A DNA stretch of 64,000 nt, from positions 248,001 to 312,000 of the forward strand of contig NZ_FUZA01000001.1 in the NCBI RefSeq assembly GCF_900167945.1, written 5' to 3'. This DNA comes from Dyadobacter psychrophilus. Lineage in GTDB: Bacteria > Bacteroidota > Bacteroidia > Cytophagales > Spirosomataceae. A model generated the notes under the pieces. The model was not told the origin of the DNA and searched no databases. It saw only the letters and a list, made by a program, of their open reading frames with translations. A program made the position numbers and the translations under genes. The first letter of the stretch is position 1. Each line of letters begins with the position of its first letter. Below are positions 8,596 to 16,659 of this stretch, piece after piece.

Positions 8596-9477
8596 ATGAA
8601 TGTGTCTGCAAGACCAAAAATTACTTTATGGGATTACATTACCGGAAGCGCCCGACTGGTCCGTATGACCAACCTGGTTATTGTGGTTTTAACCCAGTAT
8701 TTGACGCGTATTTTACTAATTGGTCCCCGGCACGAATGGCGCAGCATTATCGCGAACCCGGATATGTTCTTTTTAACGCTTTCAACGGTTTGCATCGCGG
8801 CGGCAGGTTATATTATCAACGATTATTTTGATATAAAAATTGACATTGTAAACAAGCCGGAACGCGTGGTTGTCGGGCGCTATCTGAAACGCCGCTGGGC
8901 AATGGGCGCGCACCAGGTGCTGAATGTGATGGGGGCGGTTTTCGGGTTGGTGGTGAGTCCATATATATTTGTGATCAATGTTTTTTCAATCACTCTGTTG
9001 TGGTTCTATTCTGAGCGGTACAAAAGGCTGCCTTTTATTGGCAACTTTATCGTCTCGCTGCTCACCGGTTTTTCCCTGCTCATCCTCACCGTACATTTCC
9101 CCGTTAACAGGCATCTGGTGTTCATTTACGCGGTTTTTTCCTTTTTCATTTCGCTTGTCCGGGAAATCGTGAAGGATATGGAGGACATTAAGGGCGACGA
9201 GGCTCATGGCTGCCGGACCCTGCCGATCATTTGGGGCATCCGGAGGACTAAAAATTTCTTATACCTGATTCTTCTCATGTTCGTGGCCACCTTATTTGTA
9301 ATGGCACGCGCGCTTGATAATAACATCCTGATTATCTTGTTCTTCCTCCTCCTTATACCCATTGCCTGGCTATCTGCGAGCCTGGCACGGGCTGATACAC
9401 GGCGTGACTTTAAACAGATCAGCAGCCTCTGCAAGATCATTATGCTCCTCGGCCTGGTTACGATGATCTGGGCATAA
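8596..9477 (+). CDS. UbiA-family prenyltransferase, GGGP-geranylgeranyltransferase type
   Basis: Integral-membrane enzyme that joins a polyprenyl diphosphate to an acceptor. Both aspartate-rich UbiA motifs are present: NDYFDIKID at about residues 75-83 and KDMEDIKGD near residue 195, which bind the Mg-diphosphate. About eight hydrophobic segments are spread over 293 aa, the usual size. In Bacteroidota this subgroup is annotated as geranylgeranylglycerol-phosphate geranylgeranyltransferase by similarity to the archaeal lipid enzyme, but the acceptor in bacteria is unproven; a menaquinone- or heme-related role is another option. The ATG at 8596 gives a cytosolic N-terminus; no operon partner follows closely. 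Confidence 0.75.
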   Translation: MNVSARPKITLWDYITGSARLVRMTNLVIVVLTQYLTRILLIGPRHEWRSIIANPDMFFLTLSTVCIAAAGYIINDYFDIKIDIVNKPERVVVGRYLKRRWAMGAHQVLNVMGAVFGLVVSPYIFVINVFSITLLWFYSERYKRLPFIGNFIVSLLTGFSLLILTVHFPVNRHLVFIYAVFSFFISLVREIVKDMEDIKGDEAHGCRTLPIIWGIRRTKNFLYLILLMFVATLFVMARALDNNILIILFFLLLIPIAWLSASLARADTRRDFKQISSLCKIIMLLGLVTMIWA

Positions 9478-9534
9478 AATTTCTACCGTAAAATCAATAT
9501 TTTAGACAACAGAAGTTATTCTGGTCAGGGAAGG

Positions 9535-9542
9535 TATCTTTG
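9535..9542 (+). promoter_or_regulatory. -7 element upstream of the TapB-like gene
   Basis: TATCTTTG matches TAnnTTTG 39 bp before the ATG at 9581; no TTG is present at the -33 spacing. Confidence 0.45.
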
Positions 9543-9580
9543 CTTTTACCAAACTAACCGATGTTTTCACATTATTTATC

Positions 9581-10276
9581 ATGAAAAAAACACTGCTTTG
9601 GAGCATTCTGATGCTCTTTTTCATTCATATAGAATCTTTTGCACAGGAATGCGGTGGCATTACAATCAAGCAGGACAGCGGTTTTGAGATGACCAATTTT
9701 GACGCAAAGGGAAAGGAAACCGGAAAAATCATCTACAAAATTGTGAATGTCTCGACGGAAGGCTCCGCAACAGTTTTCAGTGTGGATATGGAAGCGCTGA
9801 ATGCTAAGGGAAAGTCTGAACTAAAAAACACATATCAAATGAAGTGCGACGGCAATGTGACCACCGTCGATGCCAAATCGCTGATCAGCCAGGAACAGCT
9901 TAAATCGTTCAAGGATATGGAAATGAAATTTACTTATGATAACATTGAATATCCGACTAAATATGTCGTTGGTGATAAATTAAAGGATGCTTCTGTCAAA
10001 GGGACCGGGCAATCTGGGCCGATGGCTATCACTTTTGATATGCTTATCAGAAACAGGAGCGTGGAAGGACAGGAAAAAATTACGGTCCCCAGTGGAACAT
10101 ATGATGCTTATAAGATCAAATCTGAAATGGCTTTTGAAATGAAAATGGGCTTTCCCGTAAGAATGGAAATGGAAAGCATCTCATACCGTGCACCCGGCGT
10201 TTTATGGGACCTCAAAACTGAAACCTACCGAAAAGGAAAGCTGATAGGTTACAGCGAACTCACAAAAATCTACTGA
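9581..10276 (+). CDS. TapB/DUF3108-like exported protein
   Basis: The 231-aa product begins with a signal peptide (residues 1-22, ending SFAQ), so it is exported. The mature part is a run of beta strands of the DUF3108/TapB type: residues ~30-110 alternate polar and hydrophobic, and a late block, ITVPSGTYDAYKIKSE near residue 170, is the VPAGTFxxxKI motif characteristic of the family, followed by WDLKTETYRKGKLIGYSEL at the end. Members are periplasmic or outer-membrane-facing proteins of unknown biochemical role. It has its own promoter and a strong terminator, so it is monocistronic. Function cannot be inferred further. Confidence 0.65.
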   Translation: MKKTLLWSILMLFFIHIESFAQECGGITIKQDSGFEMTNFDAKGKETGKIIYKIVNVSTEGSATVFSVDMEALNAKGKSELKNTYQMKCDGNVTTVDAKSLISQEQLKSFKDMEMKFTYDNIEYPTKYVVGDKLKDASVKGTGQSGPMAITFDMLIRNRSVEGQEKITVPSGTYDAYKIKSEMAFEMKMGFPVRMEMESISYRAPGVLWDLKTETYRKGKLIGYSELTKIY

Positions 10277-10307
10277 TTTTCAGTTAACCAGATTAAGTTT
10301 CGCTTAA

Positions 10308-10345
10308 AACGGCTTTCGGCGTTTACCGTAAGCCGTTCTTTTTAT
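10308..10345 (+). terminator. Rho-independent terminator after the TapB-like gene
   Basis: AACGGCTT (10308-10315) pairs with AAGCCGTT (10330-10337), with an extra CGG/CCG pairing inside, and is followed by a T-rich tract (10336-10345). Confidence 0.8.
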
Positions 10346-10371
10346 TAGATTTGTCAAACAAATTTGACAAA
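10346..10371 (+). promoter_or_regulatory. purN promoter element with overlapping palindrome
   Basis: TAGATTTG (10346-10353) fits the TAnnTTTG -7 consensus. Overlapping its end is a perfect inverted repeat, TTTGTCAAA (10350-10358) and TTTGACAAA (10363-10371), with spacer CAAA. The dyad covers the expected transcription start, 38 bp before the purN ATG, which is a typical repressor-operator position. Confidence 0.5.
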
Positions 10372-10408
10372 CACCATTAGAACAAATTGAAACTCTTAAC
10401 GATAACTT

Positions 10409-10981
10409 ATGAAACGATTGGCCATCTTCGCTTCCGGCTCAGGATCAAATGCTGAAAAAATCTGTGAATATTTTGCCGCCCGGGAAGATGTGGAAGTGTC
10501 ACTTATTTTTACCAACAATCCACAGGCAGGCGTCATAAAGCGGGCTTGCAAAATGCAGATCCCGGTTGTGTTTTTTGATAAAAAGACTTTGTACCAAACA
10601 CGCAAAGTGCTTCAAATCCTGCAAAATGAGGGCATTGACCTGGTTGTACTCGCGGGCTTCATGTTGTTAGTGCCGCCATTTCTGGTTGAAGCATTTCCAA
10701 ACAGGATCATAAACATCCATCCTGCCCTGCTTCCGAAATACGGTGGAAAAGGCATGTATGGACAGTTTGTGCATGAAGCGGTTGTAAATGCAAAGGAAAA
10801 AGAGTCGGGTATTACTATACATTATGTAAACGAACATTATGATGAAGGCGACGTGATTTTTCAGGCAACCTGCGAAGTGGTCCCTACTGATACATCCGAC
10901 GACGTGGCCACGAAAATCCATGCATTGGAACACGAAAACTATCCGCGGGTGATTGACGAGATCCTCTATCAAAAGCGCTAG
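10409..10981 (+). CDS. purN: Phosphoribosylglycinamide formyltransferase
   Basis: Transfers the formyl group of 10-formyl-tetrahydrofolate to GAR in purine synthesis. The phosphate-binding N-terminus (LAIFASGSGSNAEKI), the catalytic block INIHPALLPKY (Asn and His of the N-x-H pair) and the Asp of HYDEGDVIFQ are all present, so the active-site triad is intact. 190 aa is the normal size. It is the first gene of a probable operon with a DMT transporter (9-bp gap) and a J-domain protein (28-bp gap), an association without an obvious metabolic logic. A palindrome overlaps its promoter. Confidence 0.95.
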   Translation: MKRLAIFASGSGSNAEKICEYFAAREDVEVSLIFTNNPQAGVIKRACKMQIPVVFFDKKTLYQTRKVLQILQNEGIDLVVLAGFMLLVPPFLVEAFPNRIINIHPALLPKYGGKGMYGQFVHEAVVNAKEKESGITIHYVNEHYDEGDVIFQATCEVVPTDTSDDVATKIHALEHENYPRVIDEILYQKR

Positions 10982-10990
10982 AAAACGCCT

Positions 10991-11911
10991 ATGCTTTACT
11001 TCTCATTGTCGGTCCTCTTCACGGTCGCCCTTTACCTGATCATGCGGGCGTTTCCACGCTATAAAGTGGATTCTTTTCATGCAGTCGTTTTTAACTATTA
11101 TGCGTGCGTGCTCACCGGACTGTTGCTTACGCCGGATCTGCATTTGTTCGAAAAGGTCAGCTGGCATTCGGAAGGAACATTGATCACACTGGCGCTGGGG
11201 GGAATGTTTGTTGTGACATTCATGCTGATTGGCCTTACGGCACAGAAAGTGAGCGTCACGGCTACGTCGCTGGCAGGGAATATGTCGCTGGTAATCCCTG
11301 TACTTTTTGGGTTATTTGTTTTCAAAAACAATAACAAGGAATTTACGGCCATTAACTATGCCGGTCTGGTGACCGCACTTGTGGCTTTGGCACTCGGTGC
11401 TATCCAAAACACCAAAAAAGAGACAACAGCCGGTTCAGTGGCCAATGCTCCTGCGCGCGGAAATTTGCTGTTAACTCTTCCCCTACTCACGTTTCTGGCA
11501 GCCGGGACCAACAACACGCTGATCAATTATTTGTCGGTTAAATATTATGCACCCGGCGAAACGACACTGTTTATGATCATTGCCTGTTCCGGTGCTATTT
11601 TGATCGGTTCAGCTATTTTGTTGTTCCGGGTCTTGATAAAGGGAGAAAAATTATACTGGCGCAGCATTGTCGGCGGACTTATTCTGGGTGTTCCAAACTT
11701 CCTTTCCCTGTACTTTTTACTCCTTGCCCTTGCCTCCTTCGGTAACAGCGCTGCTTTCGTTTTCCCGATCTACAACATTCTTACGATGTTGGTCTCCGCG
11801 TGCGCCGCCTGGCTCATTTACCGCGAACGGCTGAACCATCTTAACAAATTTGGACTTCTATTGGCAGTCATTGCGATTATCATGATATCTTATCAGGAAT
11901 TGAGTTTATGA
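10991..11911 (+). CDS. DMT/EamA-type membrane transporter
   Basis: A 306-aa protein with about ten hydrophobic helices arranged as two repeats of five, the DMT architecture. The first helix starts at the extreme N-terminus (LYFSLSVLFTVALYLIM), and the second half begins near residue 155 (LLLTLPLLTFLAAGTNNTLI) after a basic and polar linker. A conserved proline-containing end of helix 9 (FVFPIYNILTMLVSACAAWLIYRE) is typical of EamA proteins. Family members export or import small metabolites; the substrate is unknown. It follows purN by 9 bp and precedes the J-domain gene by 28 bp, so the three are probably co-transcribed. Confidence 0.75.
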   Translation: MLYFSLSVLFTVALYLIMRAFPRYKVDSFHAVVFNYYACVLTGLLLTPDLHLFEKVSWHSEGTLITLALGGMFVVTFMLIGLTAQKVSVTATSLAGNMSLVIPVLFGLFVFKNNNKEFTAINYAGLVTALVALALGAIQNTKKETTAGSVANAPARGNLLLTLPLLTFLAAGTNNTLINYLSVKYYAPGETTLFMIIACSGAILIGSAILLFRVLIKGEKLYWRSIVGGLILGVPNFLSLYFLLLALASFGNSAAFVFPIYNILTMLVSACAAWLIYRERLNHLNKFGLLLAVIAIIMISYQELSL

Positions 11912-11939
11912 TTGCGAGGCTTTCACTTAAAACCATAAC

Positions 11940-13013
11940 ATGCCCGAAACTGCTATTTTACATATTAATGAGCGGAAAAATGTCTTAAATAAAAGGCAAA
12001 AGGAATTTAACCAACTATCCGAAAAGATTGAGGAACTGGATCGCCTGATCCCCGAGCTCGAAAGCGCCTATGATCAAATGATCCAGCGCATCCCGACCGA
12101 CCTCGATCCGCTGGTAAAAGAGTATCAGGAATTCCGCGCGGAAATCGTCCATATTATGGACAGAACTTATTCTGCGGACCTTTTCCGGAAAATTTACCAG
12201 GACAAACTGGCTTACCTCATCACCGAAAGTGCCTACGACCTTATCTCGCATTATGGATTTGATGATTTGAAACCTGTTTTTAATAAATACAGCCAGGTTG
12301 ACATTGAAACCTTACTTGCAGAGGAAAGAGCGAAAGCCGAAAAGATCACAGACCCCGCATTTTTGTTGGAAAGCGAAAGCGTAAAGGAGCCAGTTCAATA
12401 TGAAAATTTCCACGATCTGCCGGAAGAAGAACAGCAACGCATTAAAGCGGAGCAGCGTGAGGAGAGGCTTAATAAACGCATTCAGGAAGCAAAAGAACTT
12501 GCCGAGCAGCAGAAAACCACGAAGTCTGTCAGGACGGTTTATATGGATCTGGTGAAGGCTTTTCACCCCGATCTGGAAAAGGACGAAGCGGAGAAACTGC
12601 GCAGGACAGACATTATGCAGCAGGTAACACAGGCCTATCAGGAAAATAACCTCCTTAAACTGTTGAAATTACAGATTGAGCTGGACCGGATCGATCAGGA
12701 CCAGCTCGAAAATTTGAGCAAGAATCAGCTGAATTATTATAATAAGGTTTTAAAGCAGCAGGTCGAAGAGCTTGAAATTGTAAAAGAAAACATTCAGAAG
12801 AAGATTTCGGCCGTCTGCGGGTTGCCGTTCCAGCATGCGAATTCACTTACGACGGTAATAGTGAAATTCAATACCAATGTGAATGAAATGAAAGCGGAAA
12901 TAAAAAATATCCGCAACGTGATTAAAAGCTGGAAGGTGCCATCTCAACTGAAAGCATATCTGAAAACCTACCAAATCCCGGGTCAATCGTTCCTCGACGA
13001 AGACGAGGACTAA
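11940..13013 (+). CDS. J-domain-containing coiled-coil protein
   Basis: 357 aa. Residues ~10-60 and ~160-195 are highly charged and heptad-like, predicting coiled coil. A J-domain-like segment follows: VYMDLVKAFHPDLEKDE with the HPD tripeptide at residues 209-211, then helix III/IV-like TDIMQQVTQAYQENN. The HPD loop is the DnaK-contacting element of J proteins. Unlike DnaJ, the J domain is not N-terminal and there is no Gly/Phe region, zinc finger or C-terminal substrate domain; the tail is another coiled coil. The likely role is to recruit DnaK to a specific client; none is visible. It is last in the purN operon. Confidence 0.7.
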   Translation: MPETAILHINERKNVLNKRQKEFNQLSEKIEELDRLIPELESAYDQMIQRIPTDLDPLVKEYQEFRAEIVHIMDRTYSADLFRKIYQDKLAYLITESAYDLISHYGFDDLKPVFNKYSQVDIETLLAEERAKAEKITDPAFLLESESVKEPVQYENFHDLPEEEQQRIKAEQREERLNKRIQEAKELAEQQKTTKSVRTVYMDLVKAFHPDLEKDEAEKLRRTDIMQQVTQAYQENNLLKLLKLQIELDRIDQDQLENLSKNQLNYYNKVLKQQVEELEIVKENIQKKISAVCGLPFQHANSLTTVIVKFNTNVNEMKAEIKNIRNVIKSWKVPSQLKAYLKTYQIPGQSFLDEDED

Positions 13014-13202
13014 ATTGCATTTAGCCGATTTTTGAGGTTTACGTATACAGTTGTAGAGTTAATTCCCCGCTGACAGGTTTAGACTAAATATAAATATATA
13101 AATATTCGGCTTGCTGTGAGGCCTTTGGCTTTCCAGCAATTTTCCTTCTGACGTGGTACATGATTTGTTCATTTCCGGCAAATCTATATTTAACCTACTA
13201 AG

Positions 13203-13844
13203 ATGAAAAATTGCATTATTCTATTACTTGCGGTTACATTGTTTGTAACGCAGGCAAAAGCTCAGGAAAATGTTTCCATTGGGCCGATCGTCGGAGTTTC
13301 CATCGCCAATTTCAGGGGAGACGTCGCCAATAACGACTGGAAACCGGGATTGACCATCGGTGGATTCTATAATTACAGCTCGGAAAGCGGATTCGGGTTC
13401 AGCGGGCAGTTGTTGTTTACGCAAATGGGCGCGCAGACCAACAACAAGACCGGGGAAATTAACCTAAATTACATCCAGGCTCCATTGCTGGCAACGTTCT
13501 TTTTTGGACAGTATGGCGACAAAATCCGTCCAAAAATCTTCCTTGGACCGAGCCTCAATTTTCTTGTAGGCGCACGGGATAAGGATGGCAACAATCTGAA
13601 CGGCGATTCTAACAACCGCGTTTACACGCCATTCGACCTTGGTCTGACCTTTGGTGCGGGTATTAACATTCGTCTGCAGGAAAAAATCTGGCTGAATCTG
13701 GACGCACGTTACGGCCTTGGCCTCATTGATGTAACGAAGGCTGGCAACAGCAATGTGAAGAACAATAATTTCGGAATCAATGCAGGTCTCAGCTTCCCGT
13801 TAGGCACCTACAACCGAAATACCGGAAGGCTCAGAACTCGGTAA
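13203..13844 (+). CDS. Porin-family outer-membrane beta-barrel protein
   Basis: 213 aa with a signal peptide (residues 1-20, ending QAKAQ) and eight-strand-barrel-like sequence (outer-membrane protein beta-barrel family): VSIGPIVGVSIANFRG opens strand 1, GINAGLSFPLG closes near the C-terminus, with repeated G-x-aromatic patterns between. It is the size of OmpX/OmpW-like barrels. The family covers structural and adhesion proteins rather than large pores. The next gene starts 9 bp after the stop, so it may be translated from the same message as the GT39-like protein. Confidence 0.7.
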   Translation: MKNCIILLLAVTLFVTQAKAQENVSIGPIVGVSIANFRGDVANNDWKPGLTIGGFYNYSSESGFGFSGQLLFTQMGAQTNNKTGEINLNYIQAPLLATFFFGQYGDKIRPKIFLGPSLNFLVGARDKDGNNLNGDSNNRVYTPFDLGLTFGAGINIRLQEKIWLNLDARYGLGLIDVTKAGNSNVKNNNFGINAGLSFPLGTYNRNTGRLRTR

Positions 13845-13853
13845 ACAACCATT

Positions 13854-15221
13854 ATGGTGTTACAGGCACATTTGAAAAAAATAACAACCTGGGGCTTAGT
13901 AGCATCCCTGGTTGTTATTTTTTTAGGGTGGTCCATCGACATTCCCGAGCACGACATAGCGGAATACATGCAATCCAAAGGGCTGTTTAAACCTTCGGTT
14001 CCCATCATTTATCGCCTTGTGGATTTCAGTACGCTGCTATTTGGGAAGAACAATTTTGGTTACCGGCTTCCCTCTTTCTTCTTTACCCTGGTCACGCTTC
14101 ACACACTTTACCGCTTTGCGCTGCTCAGCTTCAACCGCGACGTAGCATTGCTTACGATCTTGATATTTGCGACACTGCAAGCCACGTTTCTGATTAATCT
14201 GACTGCATTGCCGGAAACCAGCTTGATGGCATTTTACTCGGCCGCAATCTGGCAGCTTACTAAATATTACAAGGAACGTCGGGTTGTAAATCTTACAGAG
14301 GGAATTGCGGCCGCGCTCCTGGCAGCAGTTTCCAGGAATACCCTACCCGAAATGGCAGCGGATTACAATCCGTTTCACATGATCACAGATTTGGGCTGGG
14401 GCTTTTTTCCATGGGGCTTATTTTTATTGCTGGGGGTGATTGATAAGGTGAGAGACCCGCGATCAGGAACTGTTCCATTCATTGCGCAGATAAGTTTCTA
14501 TGCATTCCTGTTCACGTTGCTTCTGCTTTCTCTCAATCCATACTATTCTCATTTTGATGTAGTTATCCTATGCCCCATGGGTGCACTTGTTGCTGGCGAA
14601 TACATCTATAAGAAATTTTACAGCGTTAAAGATGCTAAACCGGAATGGTTGTATAAGGTATCGATCGCCCTTTGGTTTATCCTTATAGGTTTACTTTTCG
14701 CCATAGTATGGTTTCCTTTTCCTGAGGCCAATTATTACGGAATGATCCACTTTATGGCATTACTAAGCGCATTTACCTGGCTCATTTTCTTTTCCTCAAT
14801 TGGCAATAAGCTGATCATTGCAGGCACTGTTCTGTCCGTTGGAACGAATCTGGTTTTGAACACCTATTTTTTTCCAAATCTCTTAAATTATCAGGCGGGA
14901 TCTAAACTTGGCAGAATCGCTGCTGACAATGGCGGCATAGATTACAAATTGCATAGTTTCAAAGCAGAACCTTCGTCGAGCCTTGCCTTCTACGCGGGCG
15001 TTCCAGTAATTTATGACATGTCCTTTAAACAACTGGTTTCCCAGAAGAACTGCTGGATATACACGTCCCACGAAATGCTGGATGAGTTTAAAGCCGCCCG
15101 GCCGGATCTGCAAGTAATTGCCAGCAACCCCAATTTTCAGTTTGAAAAACTCAACTTACATTTTCTTGATCCCGCTTCACGGCCAAAGATGACTTCCTCC
15201 AAAATCCTCATTAAATTGTAA
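13854..15221 (+). CDS. GT39-like membrane glycosyltransferase
   Basis: 455 aa with about nine to eleven hydrophobic segments and a soluble C-terminal part (residues ~350-455). The N-terminal order resembles GT39/ArnT enzymes: a first helix followed by an acidic first loop (DIPEHDIAEYMQSKG, where the catalytic Asp of the family sits), then FGYRLPSFFFTLVTLHTLYR, the RLPS motif of these transferases. Such enzymes move a sugar from an undecaprenyl- or dolichyl-linked donor to a protein or lipid on the outer face of the membrane. The overall length is shorter than ArnT (~550). Donor and acceptor are unknown. It is joined to the porin gene by a 9-bp gap. Confidence 0.6.
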   Translation: MVLQAHLKKITTWGLVASLVVIFLGWSIDIPEHDIAEYMQSKGLFKPSVPIIYRLVDFSTLLFGKNNFGYRLPSFFFTLVTLHTLYRFALLSFNRDVALLTILIFATLQATFLINLTALPETSLMAFYSAAIWQLTKYYKERRVVNLTEGIAAALLAAVSRNTLPEMAADYNPFHMITDLGWGFFPWGLFLLLGVIDKVRDPRSGTVPFIAQISFYAFLFTLLLLSLNPYYSHFDVVILCPMGALVAGEYIYKKFYSVKDAKPEWLYKVSIALWFILIGLLFAIVWFPFPEANYYGMIHFMALLSAFTWLIFFSSIGNKLIIAGTVLSVGTNLVLNTYFFPNLLNYQAGSKLGRIAADNGGIDYKLHSFKAEPSSSLAFYAGVPVIYDMSFKQLVSQKNCWIYTSHEMLDEFKAARPDLQVIASNPNFQFEKLNLHFLDPASRPKMTSSKILIKL

Positions 15222-15246
15222 CACGGGCAGATTAGGCGTAACTTTG
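15216..15246 (+). promoter_or_regulatory. Bacteroidota promoter for the helicase gene
   Basis: TTG (15216-15218), 20 bases, then TAACTTTG (15239-15246) gives both elements of the Bacteroidota consensus at a normal spacing, 20 bp before the ATG at 15266. Confidence 0.65.
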
Positions 15247-15265
15247 CGCTTTATTAATCATTGTT

Positions 15266-16594
15266 ATGACTTTTGAAGAATTAAATCTTACCAAACCTCT
15301 CCTGCAGGCCTTAGCTGATCTGAACTACGAAACGCCTACGACGATTCAGCATAAGGTGTTTTCAGTAATGATGTCTGGGAAAGATGTTTGCGGCATTGCG
15401 CAAACCGGAACGGGAAAAACATTTGCATACCTACTTCCAACACTTCGTCAGCTTGAATTTTCGAAAGACCGGCTGCCGCAATTGCTGATCCTGGTCCCTA
15501 CGCGCGAGTTGGTGGTGCAGGTTGTGGAAGAAGTGCGGAAACTGAGCGCTTACCTCACATTGCAGGTGGTAGGCGCATATGGTGGTGGCAACATCAAAGT
15601 GCAGATGGCCGAACTGAAAAACGGCGCGGATGTGGTTGTGGCAACGCCTGGGAGGCTATTCGATCTGGCATTGAACGGTTCGCTAAAAACGAAAGGGATC
15701 AAAAAGCTGGTTATCGACGAAGTGGACGAAATGCTGAACCTTGGCTTTCGCACGCAATTGAAAAATATATTAGACCTCCTTCCGCAGAAGCGTCAGAATC
15801 TGCTGTTTTCCGCCACATTAACGCCGGAAGTGGAAGCATTGATGCAGACTTACTTTAACAACCCTGTAAGGATAGAAGCGGCGCCGGTGGGCACTCCGTT
15901 GGAGAACATTGAGCAGAAGGCCTACTATGTTCCTAATTTTTATACCAAAGTCAATCTGCTGGACTTGCTATTAGAAGAGAACGAGGATATGACCAAAGTG
16001 CTGGTCTTTGTTGCAACAAAAAAACTGGCGGATCAACTCTTTGGACAGCTGGAATTGGGTTACCTGAATAAGATTGGTGTCATACATTCCAACAAAGAGC
16101 AAAATCACAGGTTTAACACCGTTAAGCAATTTCACGAAGGAAATTACCGCGTCCTGATCGCCACAGACATCATTGCGCGTGGATTGGATGTTGCAGAGGT
16201 TTCTCACGTTTTCAATTTTGACATCCCGGAAGTTCCTGAAAATTACATTCACCGCATAGGGCGAACTGGTCGCGCGGATAAAAAAGGCGTGGCGATTTCA
16301 TTCATTACAGAAAGTGAAAAAGAGCGCCAGGAACAGATCGAAGATCTGATGAATTACCAGATTCCCATCGAGCAGCTTCCGGAGAATCTTAAAATTTCCG
16401 AGATCCTCACGCCCGATGAAGAACCTCAGATCTACATGAAAAGCATTGATGTAAAACTGCCCAAAAGGGAAGCAGGCGGCGGCGCATTTCACGAGAAGAT
16501 CGACAAGAACAAAAAAGTAAATGTAAGAAGAAACCACGCGCAGGAAAAAATGCAGAAATATGGCCGGCCTATCAAACGGTCAGGCAAAAAATAG
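15266..16594 (+). CDS. DEAD-box-family RNA helicase with DEVD motif II
   Basis: ATP-dependent RNA helicase of the RhlE-like group. All helicase motifs can be read in order: Q motif near residue 20 (PTTIQ), motif I AQTGTGKT, Ia PTRELVVQV, Ib TPGRL, motif II DEVD at residues 151-154, motif III SAT, motif V ATDIIARGLDV and motif VI HRIGRTGR. Motif II has Val where the family name residue Ala stands; the two catalytic acids D151 and E152 and the last Asp are kept, so ATPase activity is expected. The C-terminal ~50 residues are basic (KKVNVRRNHAQEKMQ) and could bind RNA. It has its own promoter; the ABC transporter follows 65 bp later. Confidence 0.93.
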   Translation: MTFEELNLTKPLLQALADLNYETPTTIQHKVFSVMMSGKDVCGIAQTGTGKTFAYLLPTLRQLEFSKDRLPQLLILVPTRELVVQVVEEVRKLSAYLTLQVVGAYGGGNIKVQMAELKNGADVVVATPGRLFDLALNGSLKTKGIKKLVIDEVDEMLNLGFRTQLKNILDLLPQKRQNLLFSATLTPEVEALMQTYFNNPVRIEAAPVGTPLENIEQKAYYVPNFYTKVNLLDLLLEENEDMTKVLVFVATKKLADQLFGQLELGYLNKIGVIHSNKEQNHRFNTVKQFHEGNYRVLIATDIIARGLDVAEVSHVFNFDIPEVPENYIHRIGRTGRADKKGVAISFITESEKERQEQIEDLMNYQIPIEQLPENLKISEILTPDEEPQIYMKSIDVKLPKREAGGGAFHEKIDKNKKVNVRRNHAQEKMQKYGRPIKRSGKK

Positions 16595-16659
16595 GGCACA
16601 GTTATTGGGGCAGATACTGAAACGCATTTCTAAGATTTTCTCAACACATTATATTATAT

